Source of the DNA: Ulota crispa
Taxonomy: Eukaryota > Streptophyta > Bryopsida > Orthotrichales > Orthotrichaceae
DNA length: 64,000 nucleotides
NCBI GenBank assembly: GCA_963920765.1
Contig: OY987249.1
Coordinates: 3,567,230 to 3,631,229 of the forward strand
Reading direction: 5' to 3'
A program made the position numbers and the translations under genes. The notes under the pieces were generated by a model. The model worked only from the letters and a program-made list of their open reading frames with translations. It was not told the DNA's origin and did no database searches. How positions within the stretch are numbered: position 1 is the first letter of the stretch; each line of letters begins with the position of its first letter. Shown here in pieces: positions 1 through 12,404 of this stretch.

Positions 1-560
1 CAAAACCATTCCTTTCATCCCCAAAAGTGGTAGTTTTCATTGTTTTTCACAGAAAAAATGCCCTGGGCCTTTAGGGGTTATTTGCCATCATTTAGCCATT
101 AGTGAGACTTTCAATCAAAATTGGCTTTCTCAAAATCACACATTACCAATCAAGTTTTAGACTAAGGGGTTATTGTAAGTACATGGATTTTATATTCTTC
201 CATAGTCATCTCTTTTAGGTGTTTGACTATTTACTGACTTCTAAGCTTCAGATGACTAATACAATGCAATATGTTTTGCCATCCTCCTATATTTTCATGC
301 TCATGCTCAATTGACCCTGCCATTTATTCCAATTGACATCAACTAGCTATATCTGGTTTACCAGTGGTTAGAGCAAAAACAATGTGACAATGCAAGAATT
401 AGTTGAGCAACCACAAGGTAAACTCTATTGAAATTTTAAAATGACATTCTATCTAACTTGCACTCAAAGAAACTTCGAAATTTTAAGCACTTGTAGAAAG
501 GTGGATTTTCATGCTTGAACATTATATCTAGTTCCAAGGGCTTGGTGTTCACAAAATCCT
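1..560. other. Gene-free AT-rich flank
   Basis: No supportable coding region is visible. Around position 70 there is a motif (cctttaggggtta) that matches the right-hand end of the TTAA-flanked elements found elsewhere in the window, but here the last four bases read TTAT and no partner end is visible. It may be a truncated copy whose other end lies left of the window. Confidence 0.4.
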
Positions 561-1430
561 TCTTTGTACAGTATCAAGCAAGCATGAATTGTCCGGTGTC
601 TTGTTGCAATTCAAAGAACTTCCTATAATATGTAGCAAAATTGAGATTTTGTTGTTTTGAATCATAGAAATTAATCCTTATGCAATCCCAACCAAGCATA
701 CCAAATTTTGATTCCAAAAAACCAAAACTCTATTTTTGATGAATTATTTTGTATTAAATTCATGATTTTACGTGAAAATTGATTGAAGAAAATTGGTGAT
801 GAATTTTTTAGATTTGATTGCATGGATATGTTGGAAACATCCATACGCACATTTTCCCTTCTAAAAAGAACCCCCTTAAGTAATGAAATTATGATTGACA
901 AAGAGTTCAATGTGGGTTGTGGTAAGACCAAAATTTGTAAAGTAGATATTTCTAATTTTTAACTAGTTTTTGGCTAAGTAAACATATTATCATGTTCGAA
1001 GGTACAAATTTAGTCACAGTATATGAACCAAATAACAAATATTGATTATCATAAAGAAACATCTATTTTACAAATTTTGGTCTTACTACAACTCACATTG
1101 AACTCTTTGTCAATTATAATTTCATTACTTAAGGGGGTTCTTTTTAGAAGGGAAAATGTGCGTATGGATGTTTCCAACATATCCATGCAATCAAATCTAA
1201 AAAGTTCATCACCAATTTTCTTCAAGGAATCATGAATTTAATACAAAATAATTCACCAAAAATAGGGTTTTGGTTTTTTGGACTCAAAATTTGGTATGCT
1301 TGGTTGGGATTGCATAAGGATTAATCTCTATGATTCAAAATAGCAAAATCTCAATTTTGTTACATATTATGGGAAGTTCTTTGAACTGCACCAAGGCACC
1401 AGACAATTCATGCTTGCCTGGTACTGTACA
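561..1430. repeat. Large inverted repeat (foldback element), arms ~385 bp
   Basis: Bases 561-953 are repeated in reverse complement at about 1055-1430, with roughly 100 bp between the arms. The arms are near-identical over most of their length with scattered substitutions and small indels. As a result the same short peptide (TLNSLSIIISLLKGVLF) can be read from the minus strand of the left arm and the plus strand of the right arm; this is a consequence of the inversion and not evidence for a gene. The structure is that of a foldback MITE. A clear target duplication was not found at the outer ends. Confidence 0.85.
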
Positions 1431-2848
1431 AAACTACCACTTGATTGTGTTAGCCTAGACAAGAATACTTCAATTCAACTCAATAACCACCCATTATACT
1501 TGTAAGATCAAATTCTTCCATGCTGGTTTGCAATGTACCCATAAGAGGTTTATGTTTTGCTGTTGTTTCTTTATTGTGATTGGTTAGACATGCATATATA
1601 GCCTAAATATTTGCTTCTTACTCTTTTGTGATTCTTGGGTTGCCCCCACCAAGACCGAAAAAGTTGTTTGAAGGTTCAAGTTTGCGTAAAAAAAATCGTC
1701 AATATAGAAAAGACAATTCGTTTTGAATGCTCTTTCACCATAAGTACTTGTGGGATATGCTTCTTGACTACATGATGTAATGTGACCTGTTCGATTTCCA
1801 TACTTCTTCAGTTTACATACGTTTCCTGCAAAAGATTCTACCACTGGCTAATAAGAATGTATGAATGTGGTAATTGCCTTCAATTGTTTTGAAAAGATTA
1901 CATCATTGGAATAGATTCTTTTGGTTTAGAGACATTGCTTCAAGTTTCGAGAGATTGAGAAAACCTAGTATATATAAAAGTAATGAATGTTGAATTTTGA
2001 AGTACTAGGCACTAATCTCAAGTCTAGATTAATTATAATCATTTACATCATTACAAACATAATATATTTCAAAAAACATCTACGACAATAAAAGTACTTA
2101 CAAGTAATTCAATCTCTTCAAAGATGTATGTTCGGATGAAATTTTATATTATAAACATCATCTAGCCTTTCAGCCATTCAATATCCAATCAATCAAACCT
2201 GACCAATTCCAACTCAGATATTTAGTTGTTGTATATATCCCACATTCAACCTAATGTTTTCCATCCATCCAAGCAACATTAGACTCTTTACAACCCTCCT
2301 ACGCATAAATCTTGCTCAAGCTCTTCATGCCAAAATCACAAGATAATCCATAAAAACTTACTCTATTCATAAGACAATACTTCAATGCTAAGAAGATCTT
2401 CCTAGAGTGCAGTAGATGCAATACAGATACATGATTTTATTTATAGCTTCTTACAACACAGAAAATTACAATTAATTCACATATGCAACCACTTGCATTT
2501 TGCTTCATCACTATTTACCGAAGTGCAAAAATTGTTGCTCATCTACCAATGTGTTTTCTATGATATGTTCAAGGTGCTGGAGAGCATTCAAATAGAATTC
2601 CCTCATATCCTATAAAATGTACAGTGGAATTATAAACGAGTGAGGCAAGCATACCCACAGCAAGTGACTTTCTGCAAGGTAAGGAGTGTCACAGGCCAGC
2701 TCTTCTCCGGAACGAACGCGGCTGCACACTTTTGGTTGGATTACCCGAACTCTAAGCTCTCCTGTGGTTGTAAAAGCCTACTCCATATGCACAAATTACT
2801 TCATATGCACAAATAGACATGGCCGAGGTTGTAAAAAATGGGGGGGAC
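1431..2848. other. Gene-free region downstream of the phosphotransacetylase gene
   Basis: AT-rich sequence without a supportable gene. The part nearest 2,848 should hold the 3' untranslated region and polyadenylation site of the minus-strand phosphotransacetylase gene. A short minus-strand reading frame at 1584-1844 contains a VCKLKK stretch faintly like a Copia reverse transcriptase, too weak to call. Confidence 0.4.
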
Positions 2849-5800
2849 TCACGCAGCAGAAGCAACGAGGTTGTGAGAAGGGGCCTCCTTGTTGGCCGTC
2901 TCCTTCATGGTGGCTGACTGTACAGCAGTGAGAGCAATGGTGGTGACGATATCTGAGACGGTGCACCCTCGGCTCAGGTCGTTCACAGGCTTTCTCAGTC
3001 CTTGCAGCAGTGGCCCCATTGCAACTGCTCCCGTTGCCTGCATCACAACCACCGCCGCTTCATCAACTTTGGTTCTAGCTTTTTATATACCAAACATAGC
3101 TCCTCTCTTAAAACATTCAGCGGTTCTGAACATAATAACCAAGTCAAAATATGTCACCTAAACTTCCATCAAATAATGTGTAATTCCACGAGGTTCATTT
3201 ACTTTTCATACTAAGGTAGGAGGTTCTAATTCGGTGCAGGCTCTAAAATGGTGCACCTTCTCAAATGTACTTCGTTTGTACATGTTGTTTTTCTTAGCCC
3301 TTCAACAATGTACAGGTCACGTACATTTGAGGAGGTGCACCATTTTAGAGACCAATGGCCTTTCCACTTCAAAATTTCATAACTAATTCCCACAAAGCTC
3401 CAAAAAGCATGAAACAACTTGGATTAGATGCCAATTCCTCTCGTCTTTCAAGGGAAAGTTACTGAAAAATATTTCAAGAAGTTTCACCTCCCCAAAATTC
3501 AGTTTCAGCCCTTAGATGCTCCATTCGTGAGCCTCCTACCTTATAACAAGAAGAGAGCTTTCAACAGTGAGGCAAGGAAATGGGAAGTACCTGTTGCACG
3601 GCTTTGTAAGTGTTGTTTCCCGTATTAAGGTCTGGAAAAATGAGCACGGTTGCCTGCATGAAGACGGCGTACCCGGTAAAGTACTTCTAAGAGAGAGATA
3701 ATCAAAACACTACGCAACTAAACCTACTAATTGGCAGCACAAGTCAAGGGGAAGGAAATCAATATAGGATGAGCTATTCCACAGAAAGCCGGTGGCAACA
3801 GGCTCTCTACATTTGCGCTGCTTTAAATGGGCTGTTGCTCAGGGAGAAGTTAATTACACCATAATGGTAATTACCTTTCCAGCAACCTTGGATTCGACAC
3901 CTTTCATCTTCGTTTTAGCTATTACCGGGTCAACAGCTGCATCATACTGCATCAAAGTTGTGACCAGATCAAAATACTGAAAAAGCCTTGTACAATGCCT
4001 TGCAAATTAGAAAAAAAGATTGAAGTGAACAGGTGTTTATTAATACAAGGAAAATAACTTGTAGAACTGAGTACTTTCTTGAGATACACGAAGCCAATGA
4101 GCCATTACGTATTGGCAATCGTGAATGTATTCGTTTTTTCTCCGTTTGGTTAAACTTTGAAGTAATGTTGAAGGAGGAAAAGGGAATCACCTGCAGGGGT
4201 CCTTCGATTAACAACTCTGGGCGCTGTTTCCTTGCTATTGCAGTTGCATCAATAACCTTTTGAATAAGAGGACCTGGTTTCCCAAAAAAATAAGTTCCAT
4301 GCTTACAAGCATATTATATTTGAATAGGAATGCATCAAGATCTGTTCGTCCATTCAAAATCCCCAAAAAAGTGTACTATGGAAAAACGAGGGAAAAATTG
4401 ACTTGGAATATCAAAAGATTGTTCACGAACCTTTATTAGAGTCTCCTGTTGCATAAGAAAGCATTGCCACTCGTGGGGTGATTCCAAATGCCGCAGCAGT
4501 ATCTGCAGAAGCCACAGCTATGGCTGCCAATTCCTCGCTTGTTGGATCTGAGTTGATCGCACAATCACCGTATACAAGTACTCTCCCAGGTAGGCACATG
4601 AAGAAGACACTGGAAACCACAGGAATTCCTGGAATTGTCTGATCCACCCAATGTCATGCAGCAGTATATGATTAATAACAGTTTCATTTCGATCTTCAGC
4701 AGATCTTGGGGTACTTTAAAATACAGAGAAGAGTGTACTTAACACCAGAAGGAAAAGAATGAAAATAAAAAGATTTCAATTATGCTTTACCTTAATTATT
4801 TGGAGGGCAGGACGAACTGTGTTTGCCGTGGTATGAACAGCACCAGACACCATACCATCAGCATCTCCCGCAGCTACCATGCACGTACCAAAGTAGTTCA
4901 CATCCTCTAGCAAAATGCTGTGTGCCTGCTCAAGTGTTACTCCCTGCCATGATCCACCACCTTTCTTAAAAAAATACAAAAGTAGTATCCAAGTTCAGAC
5001 AGGGCAACAAACTCTATAGTCTCTCTTAATGTGACACTTTTCTACAACTTCTGCAAAACTTGTTGGCTGGGCCAGATCAACGCAGGGGAAAACAAGGCCA
5101 AAAAGCTCAAATCATGTGTTTCAGAAACTAGAATAGCTTTGTTTTACAGAGACTTTTGACAGAAATTCGGAATCCAAGACATGACGTGAACAAGCTCTTC
5201 AAATTGTTTACCTTGTGCTTGCGAGATTCATAAAAATTTCTAGCATACTTCTCAATCTCTGTAGTTTCTCTTGGGTCAATGATGCGAGCACGGCTAAGAT
5301 CTACACGGAATTGCTTCGCCAAAGTTTCAATCTTCTCTTGGTTCCCCAGCAAAATTAGATTGCAGAGCCCCCTTCGAGCAACAGTCCCTGCTGCTTGGAC
5401 AGTCCTAGCTTCTTCACCCTGTTAATGTAGGTCGTTTGCTTGTCAGTATATAAATAACGCTCCAGAAAAACCATGAAAATCATACCAAAATCAATCAGAC
5501 AGAAACTGAATAGAGTACTTCAACTAAAATACTTGGAAGTGTCCCACACAGAAGCAGCCTAAAAATGAAAAAGAGAGACAATGGCTGAAGAAAAAGACCT
5601 CAGGTAGCACAATAGTCTGAATCTGCTTCTTGGCTCGTGTGAAAAGGTTATGCTGGAAGAGCTTTGAGTTCATTCGTACTGGACGTTCCTGTCAAAATTC
5701 AACTTTCAGCCAACCATGAGCTCACCAAACAATGACAATGCCTGTTGTCACATTTCTAGTCAAAACTGATCCTACATGTAAACCTGAATACGACATATAC

Positions 5801-8800
5801 ATATCCAGAAAAGCTTGACTGAAAATCCAAAGATCAACTTCACAAAGCAAGACGTGCCATAGAATCTTCAAGACAAGGCGAGAACATTTACCTGGAACAT
5901 TGCATCTTTGATAACATTCATGTCGATGTTGTCGTCAAATAATGTCTGCCAATTTAGAAAAAAAACCGAATCTAGTCAACATCGATGCAAGAATATTACA
6001 TACTAAAAACAAAATGACCTAGGAGGATACAATATACACACCTGCGCCCGTTCAACCTTTAAAGGGGTTTTGGCAGTGATGTAACCCTCCACATTTGCCA
6101 GTGCAGCTACAGTTTCAAAAGTCTTTTGAGGACTGGAAAGAATTGGGAGTGTGCCAGAATGCCGGGCCTGCCACATCATGACTAAGTTATGGACTCAACC
6201 ATAAATCCAACGAAAAGTAACATCTACGTCAAATGCTGCAAAAACTACAGAAGCATATCCTCATGCTCATGTTGTTAAAGACAACCAACGTCCACTATTC
6301 ATTCAATTTAGTATCATTTATGAGTTAATATAATATTGAAATAGTATACCAAGTACTCTAATATATGGTTTTTGAATTAGCATTAAACTATAAAATCGTG
6401 TATCGTACACTAAACAGAACAAAAAAATATGGTCGAATTAGAGCTTCACCTGCAAAAGTTCATGAACCTCCTTTGGTGGCGGATTTCCTCCACTCAGCAC
6501 CACAGTTGCAATGTTGGCATCTGACTTGGACTCGTGCATGTGAATCAGCCCCAAAAGAATGTCAACACGATTTGCAGAAGTGATGACCACCGACCCCTTC
6601 GTTGGGTCAACATGACGTGGCAAATAGCGAAGTAAATCAGACAGTTGCAAGGTGGCCACAAGATATTGTGTGACCTCAGTTGACATCGCCACCTCCATAT
6701 CCTCCACTGGATACAGTAACGCTGCTCCAAGCTTTTTGGCAACATCTTGCACCTACGAAACCAAAAAACAGCCCACGAGTAACCTCTTGAATTATTTCCT
6801 CGCACTGAGACACAGGTAATCATTGGATTATCAATCACCAAATCCACTGTCTAACCTTGACACCCACTATGCAATTTTCCATTTCTAGGGCTTCATTTAA
6901 ATGCCTTTAAAGCGCGTGATTAAGAAAAAAACTGTGCGACGTTGAATGCACGCTTTCTGCTCACAACCGAGGTTTTATCAAGGGAAAATTTCATGGATAC
7001 CCTTGAAGTTTGCAGTATTTTCATAGATACCCCTGCTTTTTCAGAAATATCACAAATACCCTTGGACCATAAAAATTTAGGCGTTTGTTTTGTTATACAT
7101 GTCACTTCCTTCTCCCTTTGTGCGCACACTACTTCTTTCTTGTAATGCGTGCGCACACTACTTCTTTCTTGTAATGCGTGCGCACAAAGGAAGAAGAGAA
7201 GTGACATGCACAACAAAACAAACGCCTAAATTTTTTGGTCCAAGGTATTTGTGATATTTCTGAAAAAGCAAGGGTATCTATGAAAATATTGCAAACTTCA
7301 GGGGTATCCACGAAATTTTCCCTTTTATCAATGCAATTTGGTGACGAACAAACATACCTGCACAGACCGTAAGATTGCATCCTCGGGCAATGCTCCAGCA
7401 TAGGGTATTTTCACTCCTTCGAACAGCTTGCGGAGTAGCGAATCTTTTCTTTCAGTCTGAGGTGTCCGATGAACTATGGCTCCCACCACATCCACGTGCT
7501 CGCGACTGAATACCAAGTCACTTAGCCTGGCGTTGTTGACAACTCGCTTCTCCCATTCAAAATCATCCCAGTTCTTCACTTTATCCTCTTTGCCACATGC
7601 AATCCCTGCACATCGATGAAACCAGTTCACTACACAAAAAAAATCTCAAGAATTGTGCACCCACAACCTAGAGTCGTTTCTTCGCTCACTCTTCATTGAT
7701 TCCAAGGATGAAGAATGTTATAAAAACACTTGCTACGTGGACTCTCCTAGTTCTGACAAATAGACCATGGCCAAAAGTATACCTGCATCTGTGACAAGTA
7801 AAGCTGAAGATCCCAGTGTTTGCGCAACTTTGGCATTGAGAGTGACTGTGTCATCCCCAGCGCCTCGCAAACTCGTCCCCTCAATAATCACAAAATCATG
7901 AGTGGCTCTGCAGGTTTCATACGCTGCCACCAAATTCAAACGAAAAAGGTAAACAGAAAAATCATCTTCACAGGGATGGCCTTTGTCTCGAGAAAAGCTG
8001 CAGAATGGCATGCTGGATTGTTGGCAAATGACACCAAATAACATGAACGGTGCAATGTCAGAGAAGTCAAAAAGTAAAAGAAGAACAGATCGGCTGTCAA
8101 CCTTTGAGAACTTCTTCAAGCAAATCATCGATCTTGTCATTCGTGACGAGTTCATAAGCACGTTCCTGAGTAACTCCCTGCATGCTTGCTTGCTCATCCT
8201 TCATTTTAAAAACGCTTTTGATCAATTTGGACCTGAAAATCAAAGCCACATTGCAACGTTCTATCAACTGATTGAAACATTAAAAAGCCTAATCCCAAAT
8301 TCAAGCTCACCATTAGTTCTTTAAGGGCCCAGAGGCTCCAGAGGTCCCAGATCGGACCTAATGCCTATTTGAACAGGTCATATAAGGGCTCTCTTGATTC
8401 AATTTGATGCAATTTTGATGGCCACCACATGCAATTCTCTTACTTATTCTGGTGATACAAAATTTCGTCCTATATTGTTTCATGATCAAGTGCATGTGTT
8501 ATATTCTGCTGAATCCTTCAGACGTTTTAACCTAAACTGATGGACATTCACATCCACGTACCAAGACACTCCATAATCGGTAGATCCAACTTCCATATAA
8601 GAACAAAAGTGGTAACGGATGCATTCTTCTCTCAAATGACACATGCCCTAAACTTTCACATGTTCAGAATTTCAAAAAGAAAAAGTAAGAAAAGGACCTA
8701 TGACCGCCGATGGTGGTTTCGTCAATAGGGCGGAAATATCCAATTCCGGGTTGCAACCTCTCCAGAGCATGCAACAAGCCAACAGTAACGGCGACGGAGT

Positions 8801-8993
8801 CACGGCCCACGCCGCCAATAGTATGATGAATGTACAAGCTATTGGTGTGCGCTTCTCGCCGTGAAGGAATGGAAAACCACCGATAAACCCCCGAATCAGG
8901 GCCACGTACTCTCACTAAACCCCGCGCTTGCAAACCCGACCGTAGCTCCTCGCGCAGCACTTGTCTCGCCTTCTTCCCCAGCGCCCGCAACAT
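2849..8993 (-). CDS. PTA: Phosphate acetyltransferase (phosphotransacetylase), 15 exons, 787 aa
   Basis: Interconverts acetyl-CoA plus phosphate and acetyl-phosphate plus CoA. Exons in transcript order: 8993-8698, 8232-8102, 7923-7783, 7605-7358, 6752-6450, 6167-6042, 5945-5892, 5688-5599, 5418-5212, 4943-4791, 4638-4431, 4273-4191, 3946-3875, 3653-3591, 3037-2849; the sum is 2,364 nt, in frame throughout. The N-terminal half is the P-loop-like/DRTGG regulatory module of long Pta proteins ([20 protein letters not shown] near residues 60-80; [10 protein letters not shown] further on). The catalytic PTA_PTB domain covers about residues 440-775, with the family signatures [38 protein letters not shown] and [12 protein letters not shown]. 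Length fits the long bacterial form (about 714 aa) plus an N-terminal extension. The first 30 residues are Arg-rich and almost free of acids, suggesting organelle, probably mitochondrial, import (inference). I chose the ATG at 8993; codons just upstream lack an ATG. No acetate kinase gene is in the window. Introns 4 and 14 hold transposon-like hairpins. Confidence 0.95.
3241..3350. repeat. 110-bp hairpin mini-element in PTA intron 14
   Basis: The ends are nearly perfect 30-bp inverted repeats (CTCTAAAATGGTGCACC at the left, GGTGCACCATTTTAGAG at the right), separated by about 50 bp. It lies in the intron between the last two PTA exons (3038-3590). No target duplication could be fixed. Probably a very small non-autonomous DNA element. 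Confidence 0.7.
6982..7322. mobile_element. Mutator-type MITE in PTA intron 4 with 9-bp target duplication
   Basis: A 341-bp foldback element whose arms (about 140 bp each) begin with GGGAAAATTTC. It is flanked by the perfect 9-bp direct repeat TTTTATCAA at 6973-6981 and 7323-7331, the length expected for Mutator-like (MULE) insertion. The centre holds two tandem copies of a 29-bp segment with the core AATGCGTGCGCACA. It is wholly intronic (6753-7357), so splicing should remove it. Confidence 0.88.
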
Positions 8994-9343
8994 CTTGTCC
9001 AAAAATGGCCAACCAATTCTCCAAACCCTACCTCACACAAAATCCCATACCGATCCTACAAATTGAGGAGACTCGCATCAGCATTCACCGTGTATCGGAA
9101 ATATCCGTGGATTGCCAATGATAATCTCAAAAACGAACTCGCCCGCTTCAACTACCATGACATTTGCTCGAAGGTCCGTCGCTTTTGATTACCAAACCCT
9201 AAACTACTCTGTTTTATGAGCCTGGTGGAGAAATCACCAATTGAGCACCAAGGGCTTCAAAGGTGGAGAAGGAAAGGAGAGTGAATTGGAATTGCGGACA
9301 AAAGGATGTACAGAGGACTAAGCTTAGTGGCTACTGATGCGAG
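8994..9343. promoter_or_regulatory. 5' flank / probable promoter of PTA
   Basis: Sequence immediately upstream of the PTA start codon on the minus strand. It should contain the 5' untranslated region and core promoter. No convincing TATA box was recognised; the assignment is positional only. Confidence 0.4.
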
Positions 9344-9532
9344 TGCAATTCTAATTCTTTGAGGATGGCGTGCAATTCTAATTCTTGGAGGATGGCGTGC
9401 AATTCTAATTCTTGGAGGATGGCGTGCAATTCTAATTCTTGGAGGATGGCGTGCAATTCTAATTCTTGGAGGATGGCGTGCAATTCTAATTCTTGGAGGA
9501 TGGCGTGCAATTCTGATTTTTTGAAGATGGTG
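9344..9532. repeat. 27-bp minisatellite, 7 copies
   Basis: Seven head-to-tail copies of a 27-bp unit (tgcaattctaattcttggag followed by gatggcg). The five internal copies are identical; the first carries one change and the last several, as expected for edge copies. Because 27 is a multiple of three the array is an open frame on the plus strand (nine-residue repeat MACNSNSWR), but there is no supporting gene structure. It lies about 350 bp upstream of the PTA start codon. Confidence 0.95.
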
Positions 9533-10183
9533 AGAGTGGAAGGGAATGTGATGAGGATCGGCAGTAGAAGAGGAACAACGTGAGCGATGTCGTGTTGAGC
9601 GTAACGAGTTCGGTCGTGGGAGTAGGCGGAGATCCAGGCGCAGGGCGGAGGAGAGAAAAGGGGGAGAGGAGGCTCTCGGGACAGATGGCTATGGCGGAAG
9701 CGGGGGATTTGTAGGGTGTGACTTGGAGGTGGAGGCCATGGCCGGTTGTCATGGTGTCACCATCTTCCTTTCTGGTACACTTGGTGACTTGCATGAGCCC
9801 CTGCATCCAAATATTGCTTGCTTTTTGGTCAAACCTCATCATTAGGGGTTTCAAACATAAAATCTGGCCTTCGAACTTCTCACCTCACACGATGATCTCA
9901 GCTCATTAATGAATTGTTTTTGTTCCCTTGCACGCACAAAGTCCGAGACACTCGTAAGTTTGCGGAAGTTTCTGTGAAGGAAATTTTGGGGTTTGAGGAA
10001 GTAAGTGAATGAGTCCCGCAAAGCCACAAAAGTGAGTTTTTGAAATTCACTCCTCACATGAATCACATTAGGAGTGAAGTCTAGAGGTGAGTCACCTTGC
10101 GGTTCACTAATGAATTCATAGAGGTGAATTGCGACGTGAGTCACTTGAAAAAGTTTAAGTTTGAAGCCCCCTATTATCATTGT
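9533..10183. other. Intergenic sequence without recognised gene
   Basis: No supportable exon. A 122-codon minus-strand frame spans 9486-9854 but begins inside the minisatellite and has no domain-like pattern. The stretch 9970-10180 contains several GTGA/TCAC-rich words (gtgagtcac, ttcactcctcac) that form imperfect inverted repeats. Confidence 0.35.
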
Positions 10184-10424
10184 TTAACCCCTAAAAAGCC
10201 CTTGGGCTTTGGAGCTATGGTACCAAATACTGTTGCAACCATTCCAACCAATATTTAGAAGTTTGAATCAGCTGGAAATTAAGTATTACAACCATACATA
10301 TGGAAGGGTTGTATGATGGTGAGCGCATATTTTTTTTTGGAAAACCCTCAAAGCAGCTCAAATACGCCTGTACATACGGCCATACATATGGCCGCAAAGG
10401 GCTTTTGTGACATTCAAGGGTTAA
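10184..10424. mobile_element. Possible TTAA-flanked short element
   Basis: TTAA at 10184-10187 is followed by CCCCTAAAAAGCCC, and 10421-10424 is again TTAA preceded by a sequence whose reverse complement starts CCCTTGAATG and includes AAAAGCCC. The termini are only partly matched, so this is a weaker member of the TTAA-bounded group called with more confidence at 26.1, 49.1, 54.1 and 62.8 kb. Confidence 0.4.
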
Positions 10425-10460
10425 TTTGTATTTTTTTACAGTTTGCAGTTTTTTTTTCTA

Positions 10461-10896
10461 GGGGAAATTACAAATAGGAGCATGAAATCGTAAAATACTA
10501 TCAAAAGGGGCGCAGTTTCAAAAGAATTACAAATAGGGGCACAATTTTTTTTTAAATTGTAAATTTTTATAATTTTTTTTGGTTCAAACACTGGTTGATT
10601 TAGACACATCACATTAAATGTTAGCAAACTTTCAAAAAACTCAAAAGTCTCCAAAAATTGTCATCCCCTTTACTAAAATTTCTTTATTTAGGCTTGATTT
10701 GCCGGAGAGTTCTTTAAGTTTTTGGAAATTAGCTAGCATTTAATGTGATGTGTTTAAATCAACCAATGCCCAAACCAAAAAAAAAGTACAAAAATTTACA
10801 TTTAAAAAAAAATTGTGCCCCTATTTGTAATTATTTTGAAACTGTGTCCCTATTTGTAATATTTTACCTTTTCATGCCCCTATCTGTAACTTCCCC
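10461..10896. mobile_element. Mutator-type MITE with 9-bp target duplication
   Basis: A 436-bp element with long inverted termini starting GGGGAAATTACAAATAGG. It is flanked by the perfect 9-bp direct repeat TTTTTTCTA at 10452-10460 and 10897-10905. The motif ATTACAAATAGGGGCAC recurs inside each arm. The same family occurs at 43891-44504, where it carries a nested insertion. Confidence 0.9.
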
Positions 10897-10905
10897 TTTT
10901 TTCTA

Positions 10906-12400
10906 TTTGCCTTACACTAAATATTGCATTTAGGTTGCTTTAACTCTTAAATGCCTAAGAAGACAATTTTTTGTCCCTTGATTACAAAAAAATCTTTTGA
11001 GCCATGGAAAATAATTGGTTTTCAGCTATTTTTTTTACAGAAGTGATCATAAACACATGGTCCATCATGGGATGTAAAAAATAACCTCACCAAATGCACT
11101 CATCTTTTTAGGTAATTCAAATTGTGAGAAGATTCATGTACAAGGTGTTAGGTCCCATGCTACCCTTCTTGCAATTTTCATGAGGGCACCTTGCACTACT
11201 TACTTTTGGGCTTTTTGAAAATAGTATCATATAAAGAGTGGGTACTTGCCAAACCACTATAAAGATCATTGTAGAACATTGCGAGAGTGATGTACAAGGG
11301 CATACACGGTGACTAGCCAAACGTTTAGGAGTTAACAATTAAGTTGCCTTATCTTGGAAAGTTACCTCATCACTCATCACTTGGTCACTTGGAGGCACAT
11401 GGAACTTTCTAAATGCTAAGATTACACATGGTTCACAACTTGAACATTCCTAATTTATTTTCCACAACTTGATTGTTGTTGCTTGACTGTTTAAATTTTT
11501 TTTTTGTAACAATCATTGCTAAAAATTTACTATAATATAAGTAAATATTTATATAGTATAAAAATATCAAGAAATTAGTGTGAGTCAACCTAAACGCAAT
11601 GATTGGTGTAGGTTATCTCCATATTTGAAGTCTTGTAGGGTGCATTGCTAAAGTAACGTTTTTTTTGTGAAAGGACACTTTATTGATTTTGAACAAAAGT
11701 TGTAGATTTTGTATTTTGATTCACATTAGTAAGTACGGTTGGACTCTTTTCACCAATGCTATATAGGTCCAAATAAAACTTGAACCCCAAAGTTTAAAAG
11801 ACTTTCCAAAATCATTTGTGTTCTGTATACTGATAATTTGGAGTAGGTTTTGTGGCTTTGAGATTGTGATTTGCAAAACATTGATTTTGGTTGATTTTTG
11901 ATTTTTTTTTGAAAAATTAATTTGACAGGTCAAATTTTTTGGTCAAATTCTGAACTGGACCTAACATACTTCCAAACTTTTGTTTATAGATTTTTCAAGG
12001 AGAAAGTACATTGAGAATTTTTTGTATTGTGATGTTTTCTTTCTAGTACAAGAGTCAAAGAATACTTAGATGGATGAAAAATGTATTGTAGATGAAAAAC
12101 ATGAAAGAAATTTTGGGATTTTTTTTAACAAAAAATTATAATGACAAAACATACATGAAAATGCAAATGCAGTCTAACTTTGATTCTGTTGGAAAATTTC
12201 AGAACATCAAAAAGACGAATTTTATAAAGATTTGAAAAAACCTTAAATCTTTTGTAAAAACATGAAGCAAGTATGTAAGAAACATATTTCAATAATGCAT
12301 TGCTTGTGTCACTTTCTTGCGGTTCTACCCTTGGTGTGCTTATTTATTGACAAATGTCGCCGTCTTGGCCCAAAACTGCTCCCATCATGTAAATTGGCAT
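10906..12400. other. AT-rich intergenic region
   Basis: No gene supported on either strand. The short frames present are not linked by plausible splice sites to anything recognisable. Several T-rich or A-rich runs are present. Confidence 0.35.
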
Positions 12401-12404
12401 GTAG

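Noticed and set aside
1023..1235. Matching short peptides on opposite strands (671-931 and 1023-1235) suggesting a duplicated gene
   Set aside because: Both are the two arms of one inverted repeat; no splice signals or family match.
1584..1844. Possible Copia reverse-transcriptase fragment on the minus strand (VCKLKK, CLFYIDD)
   Set aside because: Only two short resemblances with unrelated sequence between them; no flanking motifs in any frame.
9344..9532. Regularly repeated 27-bp units resembling a CRISPR array or a nine-residue repeat protein
   Set aside because: Units are contiguous with no spacers, the genome is eukaryotic, and the open frame is explained by a unit length divisible by three; there is no gene structure around it.
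10436..10933. Similar peptides with APICN...FET on both strands
   Set aside because: Produced by the inverted ends of the Mutator-type MITE at 10461-10896.
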